Below are positions 8,871 through 17,716 of a stretch of DNA of 64,000 nucleotides, piece by piece. The position numbers and the translations under genes were made by a program. Source of the DNA: CAYNRA01 sp046293395 (GTDB lineage Bacteria; Bacteroidota; Bacteroidia; Cytophagales; Spirosomataceae). Every line of letters starts with the position of its first letter. Position 1 is the first letter of the stretch. The notes beneath the pieces were generated by a model. That model saw only the letters and a program-made list of their open reading frames with translations, was not told the DNA's origin and ran no database searches. Location: assembly GCA_046293395.1 (NCBI GenBank), contig JBKBOU010000001.1, positions 124,001-188,000 on the forward strand, given 5' to 3'.

Positions 8871-8908
8871 ATAAATCCCATTAATTTGCAGAAAATTAAT
8901 GGGATTTT
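8871..8908 (+). terminator. Hairpin between the Rieske gene and menE, touching the menE start
   Basis: Arms AAATCCCATTAATTT (8873-8887) and AAATTAATGGGATTT (8893-8907) form a strong stem followed by a short T-run, and the menE ATG is at 8909. It reads as the terminator of the Rieske gene. It also covers the whole menE ribosome-binding region, so it could act as an attenuator or block menE translation. Confidence 0.65.
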
Positions 8909-9994
8909 ATGCTTTATATTGACAACACTGGGAAATTTTTTCCGTCCAATAATCAAGATGATGCGTTCACACAAAAAGTATATGATTTGGTTCAAAAGTG
9001 GGATGCAGGTGAATCTTCTTTTTGTATAGAAACGTCCGGAAGTACAGGCAACCCGAAGCAGATTACGATTTCCCGTTCCCAAATTATTGCTTCCATTGAA
9101 ACCACGCAATCAGCCTTTGATTTAGCGCCTGGAGATTGTATTTTTTGTTGTCTTCATACCTCCTATATTGCCGGAATGATGATGGTTTTTCGTGCGCGTC
9201 ATCTCAAATTGGATTTATATGTTGTGCCGCCAAGTACGCAACCCATTGATAATCAAGTTTTTGAAAGGTTAAATCAAAAAAAATACAAGCAAAAGCTCTT
9301 TTTTGCTTTTGTTCCCATGCAATTGCAGTACATCTTGGAAGATGAATTAGCGCGAAAAATAGTAAATAACGCCAAAGCTATCCTCGTTGGAGGTGCACCG
9401 ATTTCAACGCTTTTACAAGAAAAAATAAGTCAATTTACCTTTCCAATTTGGGCAACCTACGGAATGACGGAAACGGTCAGTCATGTGGCTATTCAGGCAT
9501 ATTCTCCGGTATTTTTTCCTTATTTTACTGCTCTTCCGGGTGTGCAGGTTCGTCAAAATGAAGAAGGATGTTTGGAGATACATTCGAAAATGTCAGGAGA
9601 TAATTGGTTGGTAACGAATGACTTAGTAGAAATGTGGGCTGAAAATTCTTTTCGAATCGTTGGTCGAAAAGATCAGGTTATTAATAGTGGAGGTGTAAAG
9701 ATTCCATTAGGAAAAATAGACGTAGAAATCGGAAATTGGTTTGCTACAAATGGCATCTCGCATCGCTTTTTTGCTTGGGGAGAACCAGATGACGTGTTGG
9801 GGCAAAGATTGGTCGTTTATGTGGAGGCACAACAACCACCCGGAACCATCGCAGACTTTTGGGCGTTTGCCTCTCAACGGTTAAAAACCTATGAAAAACC
9901 AAAAGAGTGGATTTGTATATCTCCTTTCAAAGAAACTCCAACGGCTAAAATTGACAAAAATAAAACAGTAGAATATGCAAGAAATAGTCGTTAA
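8909..9994 (+). CDS. menE: o-Succinylbenzoate-CoA ligase
   Basis: MenE activates o-succinylbenzoate with ATP and CoA, giving the substrate of MenB. The 361-aa protein is a short member of the adenylate-forming family, with the phosphate loop TSGSTGNPK (42-50), the A5 motif YGMTETVSH (about 187), the hinge region RIVGRKDQVINSGGVKI (about 248-265) and the C-terminal catalytic Lys region TPTAKIDKNK. Bacteroidota MenE proteins are often this short. An in-frame stop at 8897 rules out an earlier start, leaving the ATG at 8909 directly after a hairpin. The next gene starts 20 bp before this stop, implying translational coupling. Confidence 0.93.
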   Translation: MLYIDNTGKFFPSNNQDDAFTQKVYDLVQKWDAGESSFCIETSGSTGNPKQITISRSQIIASIETTQSAFDLAPGDCIFCCLHTSYIAGMMMVFRARHLKLDLYVVPPSTQPIDNQVFERLNQKKYKQKLFFAFVPMQLQYILEDELARKIVNNAKAILVGGAPISTLLQEKISQFTFPIWATYGMTETVSHVAIQAYSPVFFPYFTALPGVQVRQNEEGCLEIHSKMSGDNWLVTNDLVEMWAENSFRIVGRKDQVINSGGVKIPLGKIDVEIGNWFATNGISHRFFAWGEPDDVLGQRLVVYVEAQQPPGTIADFWAFASQRLKTYEKPKEWICISPFKETPTAKIDKNKTVEYARNSR

Positions 9995-10706
9995 ATACCA
10001 AACGTCTGAACTAGTTCCACCACCCCATGCGCAAGCCATTGAACTACGCTTATCTGTAACTCAAAGCCAAAGTTTAGAACTCGAAATTGGCATGTATTTT
10101 CTTGATAGAGAAGACTTTACACAGGAAGAATTAGAAGAAGAAGGCTATACGGGGCAAGATGATTTGGAAGAGAAAATTTCGTTACCAACCGTTTGGAAAG
10201 TAGTTCTGGAACAACTTTTGAAAAAAACAAAATCGGTTGAAAAACAATTTTTAGCCGAATCTGAAGCTTATTGGGAAATTCAAGTAGATAATCAATCGGC
10301 TTTTTATCCTGCAAATGAAGAGGATTGGCAAGCATTTTTAAATGAGTTGGTACAAGCTATTTTTGAGGCAAGTAATCGGGAAAAACCAATGGAAATTACG
10401 CTTCAACGCATAGATGGTGGACAGAAAAAGACACATCAAATCAAGGCTTCATTTGTGGAACGTTCCTTGGTGCGGGTACATCATCAAATTTCTGGAAAAC
10501 CCGTGCGTGAGGAACTTACGTGGGAAGAACTAAATAAATTATTGAAGCAAATTTATTCTGGTGAAATGCTTTATGAAGAGGCAACAAATACAGAACCAAA
10601 CAAAACGGGTATGTATGTTTCTATGGGCGATGGATGGTGGTTTGAAGTAGGGAAAAGCTATTTGATTAGTCCGAGAAAAGTCCTTCGTACATTTGGCGCA
10701 GAATAA
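9975..10706 (+). CDS. Hypothetical protein coupled to menE
   Basis: A 243-aa acidic protein with no signal peptide or membrane segment. It starts inside menE (20-bp overlap), so it is translated from the same message. It has Glu-rich stretches (QEELEEEGYTGQDDLEEK, about 50-67), a helical middle and a C-terminal MYVSMGDGWWFEVGKSYLIS segment. I do not recognise a family. The coupling to menE suggests expression with menaquinone synthesis, but this is position only. A strong terminator follows. Confidence 0.75.
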   Translation: MQEIVVKYQTSELVPPPHAQAIELRLSVTQSQSLELEIGMYFLDREDFTQEELEEEGYTGQDDLEEKISLPTVWKVVLEQLLKKTKSVEKQFLAESEAYWEIQVDNQSAFYPANEEDWQAFLNELVQAIFEASNREKPMEITLQRIDGGQKKTHQIKASFVERSLVRVHHQISGKPVREELTWEELNKLLKQIYSGEMLYEEATNTEPNKTGMYVSMGDGWWFEVGKSYLISPRKVLRTFGAE

Positions 10707-10751
10707 AGTTTAGAATATGAAAATTATTCGTTTCAAGGTGATAATGAATAG

Positions 10752-10789
10752 AAAAGAGGGGAAATGATTCTGTCATTTCCCCTCTTTTT
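10752..10789. terminator. Bidirectional intrinsic terminator after the menE unit
   Basis: Arms AAAAGAGGGGAAATGA and TCATTTCCCCTCTTTT flank a TTCTG loop, with A/T-runs on both sides. It lies between the plus-strand menE unit and the minus-strand PIG-L gene, whose stop is 12 bases away. Confidence 0.9.
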
Positions 10790-10801
10790 ATGTTTTAAAA
10801 A

Positions 10802-13276
10802 TTATCTTTTTGGGATAGATAACATATTGGCAAAGAGACGGTAAGCACCGGGAACGCCGGCAGGTAGTTGTCTAAAAAATGCAAGTCCTGTGAACACAAA
10901 GTTCCCTTTTCCGTAAGGTGCGTAAAGAAGAGCGCCTTCTTCTGTACTTTTTTCGTTGTCATCTTTCATAGACATCAATGTTTGGTATTCAGGAGCCCAT
11001 TTAGAAGCAAAGTACAATCCTCTTTCTTGAACCCAGCCTGAAAAATCGTTGGCATTGATTTTATTGGGTGTTGTAAAAATAGGATGTTTTGCATCTAAAA
11101 TATTTATTTCAGCTTCCTCATTTGTTACGCGTCCACGTCCGATTTCAAATGGAAAGGGGCCTAATTTACGTGCTTTAGGTACACCATAAAAGGCATTTGT
11201 TTGGTACTGTGTGACGAGATTTCCTCCTTTTTCTACGTAACTCATCAGTGCATCCACATAGTTTGGAAGCCAATCTTCGGTATTATAAGCGCGTACACCG
11301 ATGACGATGGCGTCAAAAGAAGCAAGTGATTGACTAAAATTTGCCTCTTTTAATAGAGTTACTTCATACCCGATTTGTTCCAATGCAGCGGGAACTTCGT
11401 CGCCCGCGCCCGCGATATACCCAATTTTAGACCCACTTTTCTTCAAATCCAGCTTTATTGCTTGTGCTTCAGCAGGTGGAAACGTATGTAAAATAGGGAT
11501 ATGAGGATATTGTATCGTATTGTATGCTTGTGCAAATGACCGCCCGTTTTCTTGTGTCACTTGCGCTACTAACCGAACCTCCTGCGTTGGTTTAGAGGTT
11601 GGGATTAGTTCAAAACGTACCAATTTTTCTTCTTCTTTTTTTGAGAAAGAGACAGGAATTTGTTTTGGAGAAATAGCCCAACCACTTGGTAAAGAGATAC
11701 TTACATTTCCTTTGAACGCATTGGCACTGCTACGAACAAGAAGCGAGATACTGCGTGGTTTGTTTTCGTTAAAGACCAACACTTTTTCTTGGAAAGTTAC
11801 TGTAACGGGTGGATGAATTTCAAAATAACGGTAAATTTCTCCGATAGATGGTTCGACATATTTATTTTTTACGGGCAAATGAATAGGTAAGAGGGTCGTA
11901 TTTATGCGTAAAAAGGTGGTACAAGAAACGGCCTCAGGTGCCATCGGAAGACCAATTCGGGTAGGGTCATCTACGGTATAGAAACCTTTTTCTTTTGGTT
12001 TTTGCAGCCAATACGGTTGTGAAATTGGAAAATCTGAAGGAATTGAAATATCAAAAGGAACATCAACAGATTTATTTAAACCGAGTGGGAGTTGGAGGGT
12101 CGAATCTTTTTGAATATGTTGAAAAGAAATTTTTTCGAGTATCACGCCTTCCAAATTGCGGCTATTGAGTTGCACAAATATTTTTGCTTTCTCGCCTTGT
12201 GCTACAAAAGGTTGTGTGGATGTTGCTTCTGTCCAGATGCCTGCGGCGGCTAAAATACAATTTTTAAGTTGTTCTTTTTTATAATCAGTATGTACGGATT
12301 TAGGGAGTTTATCTAGTTCATCGTAAATGGCAAGAAGGGCAGGAACGCTTTTGGCAGGATTAAAGATAGAAAAAGAAGAGATAACGTTTTCCATTGCTTT
12401 TCCGATTGGCGCACCTCCAGGAATCCTATTCCAAGAGACGTCGATGCCGTCAAAAAGGTCATTTTGAGCTGGAGTTCCTTTGATATGAAGGGCGTAATCT
12501 GTGCGTTGGTCGCGTGTTTTAGCCGAACCAAAGCCTTGGCTCCTGTGCATACTTCTAGCTTCGGCTGCGATTTCAGAATAAGAGGCGCCGAGAAGTGGGT
12601 TGAAATCTCCCAAAGGAATTTTGATATAGGAGGGTTCTTCGGGTGTATTATTCTGAAAACCAGGGCTGTAGGAGTTCCATACGAGGCGTTTAGGTTGCCA
12701 AGTATTCACGTATTTTAGTTGCTCTGGGAATCGAGTAGGATCGCTGGCGGCATCGAATGCTTCAGCAGAAAGTACTGCGGAGGCAGAGTGGTGCCCGTGC
12801 CCTGCCCGAGAATCTGGTGGAAAACGGTTCACCATGACATCAGGCTGGAATTTGCGTATTGCCCAAACGAGATCGTGCAATACTTTTTCTTTTCCCCAAG
12901 TAGTAAGTGCTTCATCCGTTGTTTTGGTGAATCCAAAATCGACGGCACGGGTAAAAAATTGTTCACCACCGTCTCTTTTGCGGGCTTCTAGCAGCTCATG
13001 GGTACGGATTAATCCCACATTTTCACCTTGTTCGTTACCAATTAAATTTTGACCGCCATCTCCGCGAGTCATGGCGATATAAGCTGTTCTAGCCTTTTTT
13101 TCGTTGGCTAAATAGGTAATAAATAATGTATTTTCATCGTCTGGGTGGGCAGCTACGTACATTACATTACCAACAACCTGAAACTTTTGTAATTCGTGTA
13201 AAATCTCATGACTTCCCTGAGGCATACGCTGGGCAAAGCTCGAGATAGAGAGCAAAAGGAGTAAGATTTTTTTCAT
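10802..13276 (-). CDS. PIG-L family deacetylase with C-terminal ThuA/GATase-like domain
   Basis: An 824-aa secreted protein: signal peptide (1-15), then a PIG-L (LmbE-like) de-N-acetylase domain (about 30-300) with the zinc motif AHPDDE (43-48) and a downstream His motif GHGHHSAS. Members remove N-acetyl groups from sugars such as GlcNAc derivatives. The middle (about 350-610) looks like beta-sandwich domains. The end (about 620-824) resembles a Rossmann/GATase-like domain (IGYIAGAGDEVPAALEQIG, DAIVIGVRAYN). This large fused layout is common in Bacteroidota. The natural substrate is unknown. It may act on glycans together with the neighbouring SGNH esterase. Confidence 0.88.
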   Translation of the reverse strand: MKKILLLLLSISSFAQRMPQGSHEILHELQKFQVVGNVMYVAAHPDDENTLFITYLANEKKARTAYIAMTRGDGGQNLIGNEQGENVGLIRTHELLEARKRDGGEQFFTRAVDFGFTKTTDEALTTWGKEKVLHDLVWAIRKFQPDVMVNRFPPDSRAGHGHHSASAVLSAEAFDAASDPTRFPEQLKYVNTWQPKRLVWNSYSPGFQNNTPEEPSYIKIPLGDFNPLLGASYSEIAAEARSMHRSQGFGSAKTRDQRTDYALHIKGTPAQNDLFDGIDVSWNRIPGGAPIGKAMENVISSFSIFNPAKSVPALLAIYDELDKLPKSVHTDYKKEQLKNCILAAAGIWTEATSTQPFVAQGEKAKIFVQLNSRNLEGVILEKISFQHIQKDSTLQLPLGLNKSVDVPFDISIPSDFPISQPYWLQKPKEKGFYTVDDPTRIGLPMAPEAVSCTTFLRINTTLLPIHLPVKNKYVEPSIGEIYRYFEIHPPVTVTFQEKVLVFNENKPRSISLLVRSSANAFKGNVSISLPSGWAISPKQIPVSFSKKEEEKLVRFELIPTSKPTQEVRLVAQVTQENGRSFAQAYNTIQYPHIPILHTFPPAEAQAIKLDLKKSGSKIGYIAGAGDEVPAALEQIGYEVTLLKEANFSQSLASFDAIVIGVRAYNTEDWLPNYVDALMSYVEKGGNLVTQYQTNAFYGVPKARKLGPFPFEIGRGRVTNEEAEINILDAKHPIFTTPNKINANDFSGWVQERGLYFASKWAPEYQTLMSMKDDNEKSTEEGALLYAPYGKGNFVFTGLAFFRQLPAGVPGAYRLFANMLSIPKR

Positions 13277-13635
13277 ACGTTAGTAGGTTGAATAAAAGGT
13301 TTAGAGATGAGATTGGGTTGACTTCTCAGACATTAATTTGGTTTATTCTTGATTGAATAGGTAAAAACCAAATTGATATAAATTTTAAAAATAAACCAAT
13401 GTAAAAGTAAAAAAGAATACAATAGAAAAAACACGAACATTGATGTAAACTAGGTACAAATGTCGCAAAAAGAAGCTTGTTTGTCGAAAGTTACCAATCA
13501 ATGCATAGATTTCAAGCCCTTAAAATGTGTTCATTTTTCCCTTAAATTTGGCAAGATATTTATTGTCAATTGGCGCATTGATTTTATACTACACACCCAA
13601 AGTCCGTACTTTAATACCCAAAATAGAGGAATATT
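13277..13635. other. Intergenic region, 359 bp, no gene seen
   Basis: This AT-rich stretch separates two minus-strand genes. I found no supported coding sequence or RNA gene. The short plus-strand frame at 13460-13651 has no family features and overlaps the SGNH gene end. The only signal is the candidate promoter at 13369-13399. Confidence 0.6.
13369..13399 (-). promoter_or_regulatory. Candidate Bacteroidota promoter for the PIG-L gene
   Basis: On the minus strand a TTG (13399-13397) is followed after 20 bp by TCAATTTG (13376-13369), one mismatch from the TAnnTTTG consensus. It lies 93 bases upstream of the start at 13276. Confidence 0.4.
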
Positions 13636-14937
13636 TTATTTCTGGATGTAGAGTTTGTTACTTATTTTGGGCGATACAAAATGATTTCCATTCATTGATT
13701 GAATAAACAAAAAGCTTTCAAAACTACCATTGAAAGAAGCGGGAATGAAATCTATTGGAGATGTATTTTCATCATTTTCATTCAGGTATGTTGGTATTTC
13801 AAAGTTTGGAAGAAGTGGTTCTGCTTGTCTAAAAAAAGAAGGTGAAAGTGCTTTTTCCCAAGCTTGTGCTAGTAAGGTAAGTCCGTTATATCCAGGCTCA
13901 TTTGAAAAGTGAATGCCATCACTTCTTGCATTTATAAAGCCGTCCGTTGCAGGACCTGAATAAACCTGCTCTATTTCTTTGACCAATTTCTTTTGGTCAG
14001 CAATGACAGATGGACTGGTTTTTTCTAAAATATACGAAACTTCTGAAACGACCCAAGGTAATTGAAATCCTACTTGTTTTCGTGTTGCAGCAATGACCTT
14101 AGACACATTCGTAAAGTACGAATCTATTGGAGGGAAAAGCGTGTCATATTCTCCTTGATGCCATAAAATAGCTCTTAATCCTGTAATATTCGCATAAAAT
14201 TGAAGAGTTTTAGCCAAAAGATGGTAAGGAAAATCGAGTCTGCCGGTTGTGTGTACAGCACTATTTTCTACACTCAACGCCCAATCAGTAGAACTTGTAG
14301 AGCCCATAGCTGCATTTAAAAACAAAATAGGAACATTATTTCTTTGAACAAGCAAGTCTCCCAAAAGACCATAGCACCAAGATGTATTTCCTGTTGGAAA
14401 TAGGTTTAAGGGTGCTACCAATTTTTGAAAGTTGAAATTCGTAAGTTTTTCCAAAGTAGTTGAGTAACCTACAATCGTATTCACCCTTTCGTATTTATCA
14501 GTAGAAGAAGGAGGATTTCTGAAACCATTTCCTTGTGCATTTGATTGACCTGCTATTAAAAAAACGTCCCCAATCCCAATTTTTTCAAGTTGGTACGTAT
14601 TTACTAACCGATTGTTTCGATATGACCGAATGATTAGATTGTACCAGCCGCTTGGAGCCTCAATGAAAGAGGAAAATAATAGCTTATTTTTGTTCCGTAA
14701 AGGAATACAGGCTATCTCTGGCTGTAGTTCTTCGGTTTCAGGTGAAATGGACACTAATTGAGCCGTAATTGAGTCAACTTTAGGAATGGTATGTCCAGAT
14801 ATGAGAATTTTTCCTTTATTTTCTAAATCACGTTGAAATACCATTCGGGTAAATGGAAATTCAAGTGTGATTTGTGCAATGGATGGAACAAGTAGAGAGA
14901 AATAGATGGTAATGATTAAAATAGAACGACGTTTCAA
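13636..14937 (-). CDS. Sialate O-acetylesterase-like SGNH hydrolase, secreted
   Basis: A 433-aa protein with a signal peptide (about 1-21, cut after PSIAQ) and a hydrolase domain of the carbohydrate-esterase / sialate O-acetylesterase group. Seen motifs are IGDVFLIAGQSNAQGNGF with the nucleophile Ser (about 127-144), ILWHQGEYDT (about 260), and DGIHFSNEPGYNGL near residue 340, which holds the catalytic Asp and His. It is predicted to remove acetyl esters from sugars outside the cytoplasm. The last 60 residues have no clear match. It runs in the same direction as the PIG-L gene but is separated by 359 bp, so they are not clearly one operon. Confidence 0.85.
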   Translation of the reverse strand: MKRRSILIITIYFSLLVPSIAQITLEFPFTRMVFQRDLENKGKILISGHTIPKVDSITAQLVSISPETEELQPEIACIPLRNKNKLLFSSFIEAPSGWYNLIIRSYRNNRLVNTYQLEKIGIGDVFLIAGQSNAQGNGFRNPPSSTDKYERVNTIVGYSTTLEKLTNFNFQKLVAPLNLFPTGNTSWCYGLLGDLLVQRNNVPILFLNAAMGSTSSTDWALSVENSAVHTTGRLDFPYHLLAKTLQFYANITGLRAILWHQGEYDTLFPPIDSYFTNVSKVIAATRKQVGFQLPWVVSEVSYILEKTSPSVIADQKKLVKEIEQVYSGPATDGFINARSDGIHFSNEPGYNGLTLLAQAWEKALSPSFFRQAEPLLPNFEIPTYLNENDENTSPIDFIPASFNGSFESFLFIQSMNGNHFVSPKISNKLYIQK

Positions 14938-15090
14938 CTTTTTGTTAGTTTTGGGATTTCTTATTTCAAATTTGCTTTTTTTTTCGAAAAATTAATGTGT
15001 TTTTTTTCGTTTTTGTGAGTAAGAGGTAAAATATAATTCCTTTTGAACTAATTTTACCTACTCTTCCGCTACATTCTTACATATCGTTTC

Positions 15091-16212
15091 ATGAATCAAC
15101 CCACTGCTTACATAAAATCACTAGATGGTATTCGTTTTTTAGCCGTCACACTTGTACTGATTGCCCATTGGATAGGTGACGATAAAGTTGGGTTTTATCC
15201 GAGTTATTTAGGCGTTTGTATGTTTTTTGTTTTGAGTGGTTTTCTGATTTCAGGCATTCTCCTCAAGGCGAAAGAATCCGACGAAGCTAAAAATCAGAGC
15301 CATTGGTTTTCTTTGAAGCAGTTCTATATCCGTCGAACAATCCGTATTTTTCCACTTTATTATCTTGTAATAGCCTTGCTTTGGTTGTTTGATGTGTCAA
15401 CAACCCGTGAAAAAGTCGGTTGGTTACTGACCTACATGACCAATAATTACATGGCGTTTCATCAACGCTGGATGGGTTCCTATGACCACCTCTGGTCTTT
15501 GGCTGTTGAAGAACAATTCTATCTTTTCTTTCCTTTTATTATCTTTTTTGTTCCTAAAAATTGGGTAAGCCGTGTTATTTTCTCCTTTTTACCTCTCGCA
15601 ATTGGACTTCGGCTTTTCTTTTATCTCTCTGGTTATGAATGGATTACACCTTATGTTTGGATGCCAACGAGTCTCGATGCATTCGGTCTAGGTGCGCTGC
15701 TGGCTTTGGCTCGCAGATACGATTGGACATTGCATCGCTTGCTTTCTAAATTCTCTACCTTACTTTTCTCTCTCTTTTTCCTTGGATGTATTACCTATTT
15801 ATCCAAAATGGAAGCAGAAAACCACAATTTTTATTCCATTGTTCCGCTGCGTTTCTTTGAGGCATTTTTTTCGCTCTCTCTCATTGCTTTCGTCTCTCAA
15901 CCTACCGAACATACGTTCTCAAATCGGTTTATTTCCTTTTTTGAATTGCCTTTTTTGGTTTATATCGGGAAAGTAAGCTACGGAATATACGTGTATCACC
16001 AATTTATTTACAACGAATACTATTTCCCAGAAACGCATCCACTACATTTCGTATTTATGAAAATAGACCAAATTTCTCCCGCCCTCTTACAGAATAGTGC
16101 GTTCAAATTTGGCCTATTGTATGTCCTGACGCTCGTGGTGGCAACGTTGTCTTGGTACGTATTTGAGAAACCCATCAATCAACTGAAAGATAAGTTTGCG
16201 TATCGTTCGTAG
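15091..16212 (+). CDS. Acyltransferase 3 family membrane protein
   Basis: A 373-aa integral membrane O-acyltransferase of the OafA/YrhL group, which transfers acetyl or similar groups to surface sugars. It begins with the family signature YIKSLDGIRFLAVTLVLIAH (catalytic His in the first membrane segment), continues with RRTIRIFPLYYLV (the R-x10-type Arg motif) and WSLAVEEQFYLFFPF, and has about ten membrane helices. Length is typical. The target is unknown. Its stop lies one base from the stop of the convergent SDR gene, with no terminator between them. Confidence 0.92.
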   Translation: MNQPTAYIKSLDGIRFLAVTLVLIAHWIGDDKVGFYPSYLGVCMFFVLSGFLISGILLKAKESDEAKNQSHWFSLKQFYIRRTIRIFPLYYLVIALLWLFDVSTTREKVGWLLTYMTNNYMAFHQRWMGSYDHLWSLAVEEQFYLFFPFIIFFVPKNWVSRVIFSFLPLAIGLRLFFYLSGYEWITPYVWMPTSLDAFGLGALLALARRYDWTLHRLLSKFSTLLFSLFFLGCITYLSKMEAENHNFYSIVPLRFFEAFFSLSLIAFVSQPTEHTFSNRFISFFELPFLVYIGKVSYGIYVYHQFIYNEYYFPETHPLHFVFMKIDQISPALLQNSAFKFGLLYVLTLVVATLSWYVFEKPINQLKDKFAYRS

Positions 16213-16213
16213 T

Positions 16214-17056
16214 TTATAACAGTCCTTTCCTCTTCACCAATATTTTTGATTGAATCCATAAAGCCTCCTGATAGCTTAAATCAAGTGTCTTTGGATGTGG
16301 CGAAGCGATTTTCTTGTCCTTGTAATAACTTCCGCTTGTTAGGTTCTCAATGGGTTCTGTTGCTAAATAAATGCTTGTTTCAGCTCCTTGTTCAGGGGTT
16401 TTTAGGAAAGGCAACCAAGAGAAAAAGGATAAATATCCTCCGTTATTTGCCCCAAATTTTGTTCGTACAACTCCGGGGTGTAATGCAAAAGAAGCAATGC
16501 CATTACGTTTGTAGTACAAATGATGCAAACGAAAGGCAAATAAGATATTCATCATTTTTGTTGCGCCATATTGCCGCCAACCGTTGAAGTTTTTCGTGGC
16601 GGATAAATCATCAAAATCTATTTTTCCCATTTTGTGCGCCTCAGACGAAACGGAGATAATTCGTCCTGCGCCACTTTTCTCTAACAAAGGAAATAACTTT
16701 CTCGTCAATAAATAATGACTCAAATGATTGACTTGAAATGCTTCTTCCAGCCCGTCGGTTGTTCGGTAAAATGACCCAAAAATACCTCCTGCATTATTAA
16801 TTAATACATCCACGTGATCTGTAAGTGTACCAATTTCCTCTGCGGCTGCCTTCACAGTAGCCAAATCACAGAGGTCTGCAAGGATACAATGCACACGCGC
16901 TTGGGGCAAAGCTTTCTGTATTTCTTGCTGGGTTTCTTGTAGTTTTTTCTGATTTCTACCCAAAAGGAAAAGCTCGTGCCCATGCCGAGCAAGCGCAATG
17001 GCGGTCGCTTTGCCAACACCCGAGGTTGCCCCCGTAATAACCGTTTTTTTAGACAT
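16214..17056 (-). CDS. Short-chain dehydrogenase/reductase
   Basis: A 280-aa classical SDR oxidoreductase. The cofactor motif TGATSGVGKA (8-17), NNAGG (about 87), the active-site Ser in RIISVSSEAHKMG, and Tyr-x3-Lys in GWRQYGATKMMNI are all present. The LLGRNQKK segment after beta-2 suggests NADP(H). Overall it resembles the retinol dehydrogenase/WWOX-like group, whose bacterial members have varied or unknown substrates. It starts 8 bp inside the upstream DUF4494 gene, so the two are translated together. Confidence 0.9.
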   Translation of the reverse strand: MSKKTVITGATSGVGKATAIALARHGHELFLLGRNQKKLQETQQEIQKALPQARVHCILADLCDLATVKAAAEEIGTLTDHVDVLINNAGGIFGSFYRTTDGLEEAFQVNHLSHYLLTRKLFPLLEKSGAGRIISVSSEAHKMGKIDFDDLSATKNFNGWRQYGATKMMNILFAFRLHHLYYKRNGIASFALHPGVVRTKFGANNGGYLSFFSWLPFLKTPEQGAETSIYLATEPIENLTSGSYYKDKKIASPHPKTLDLSYQEALWIQSKILVKRKGLL

Positions 17057-17546
17057 GCTCTTCCGTGTTTTGAAGTTCAGAAATAGGCGTTAACCGACCA
17101 TCTTTTATCTTTTGCTCAATCTCACTTTCATACGGGACAATCTCCAAGATAGGTGTCAGATTGATGTCCGTGATTTGGTAATCTTGTACCGTCCCAAGCC
17201 GTTCAATCATTTTTTCATACGCTTCTTTTGGGTTTTCCGCGTTGATTAACATTGTGTAAGGAATTTTCTTTTCTTTCTGCGCTTTCTCATCAAATTCGAT
17301 GTAGTTGACTTTCACTTTGTACCAAGTCACTGCACCTTCTTCCTCAAAAAAAACTTCCTGAATCCGTAATTTTGTCAAACCCGTTAATTGAAAATCAGGC
17401 ATATTCTGTGCTACATAGTTGTAAAGTCGCGTTTCAGCATCTGTATAAGATACTGCGTCGAAAAGATACACTTCTGAAATCGCCTTTTGGCGTCCTTGTT
17501 CATCTTGAACTTGGTATTTTATTTTGGCTTGAAACCACGATGGCAT
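17049..17546 (-). CDS. DUF4494 family protein
   Basis: A 165-aa soluble protein of the DUF4494 family, found mainly in Bacteroidota. Two similar halves are visible: WFQAKIKYQVQDEQGRQKAI (about 4-23) and TWYKVKVNYIEFDEKAQKEK (about 85-104), each followed by a helix that starts with an acidic 'YTDAETRLYNYV' or 'NPKEAYEKMIERL' segment. The protein may therefore be an internal duplication. Function is unknown. A minus-strand -7-like element (TATATTTG) lies 29 bases upstream, and the SDR gene overlaps its end. Confidence 0.85.
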   Translation of the reverse strand: MPSWFQAKIKYQVQDEQGRQKAISEVYLFDAVSYTDAETRLYNYVAQNMPDFQLTGLTKLRIQEVFFEEEGAVTWYKVKVNYIEFDEKAQKEKKIPYTMLINAENPKEAYEKMIERLGTVQDYQITDINLTPILEIVPYESEIEQKIKDGRLTPISELQNTEEHV

Positions 17547-17574
17547 ACGTTGATGAATTTTAAGTTTTAAACAT

Positions 17575-17582
17575 CAAATATA
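17575..17582 (-). promoter_or_regulatory. Candidate -7 element for the DUF4494-SDR pair
   Basis: Minus-strand TATATTTG matches TAnnTTTG exactly and lies 29 bases before the DUF4494 start. No good -33 TTG is seen at the right distance. Confidence 0.35.
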
Positions 17583-17672
17583 GCAGGTTCGCTTGAATAC
17601 ATCTTCCTTTTGTGTGTTTTTCAGTTTATTGTTTCCTCTTTTTATTTTCACGCGCTATCTAGCCAAAATGTG

Positions 17673-17680
17673 TACCTTTG
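17673..17680 (+). promoter_or_regulatory. Candidate -7 element for the rRNA methyltransferase gene
   Basis: TACCTTTG matches TAnnTTTG and lies 36 bases before the ATG at 17717. The -33 region is unconvincing. Confidence 0.35.
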
Positions 17681-17716
17681 TGGTCAATTTGTGTGTAAAA
17701 TACGTCCGAAAGTTAT

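Noticed and set aside
12464..13052. Plus-strand frames opposite the PIG-L gene
   Set aside because: Antisense shadows with no recognisable domain.
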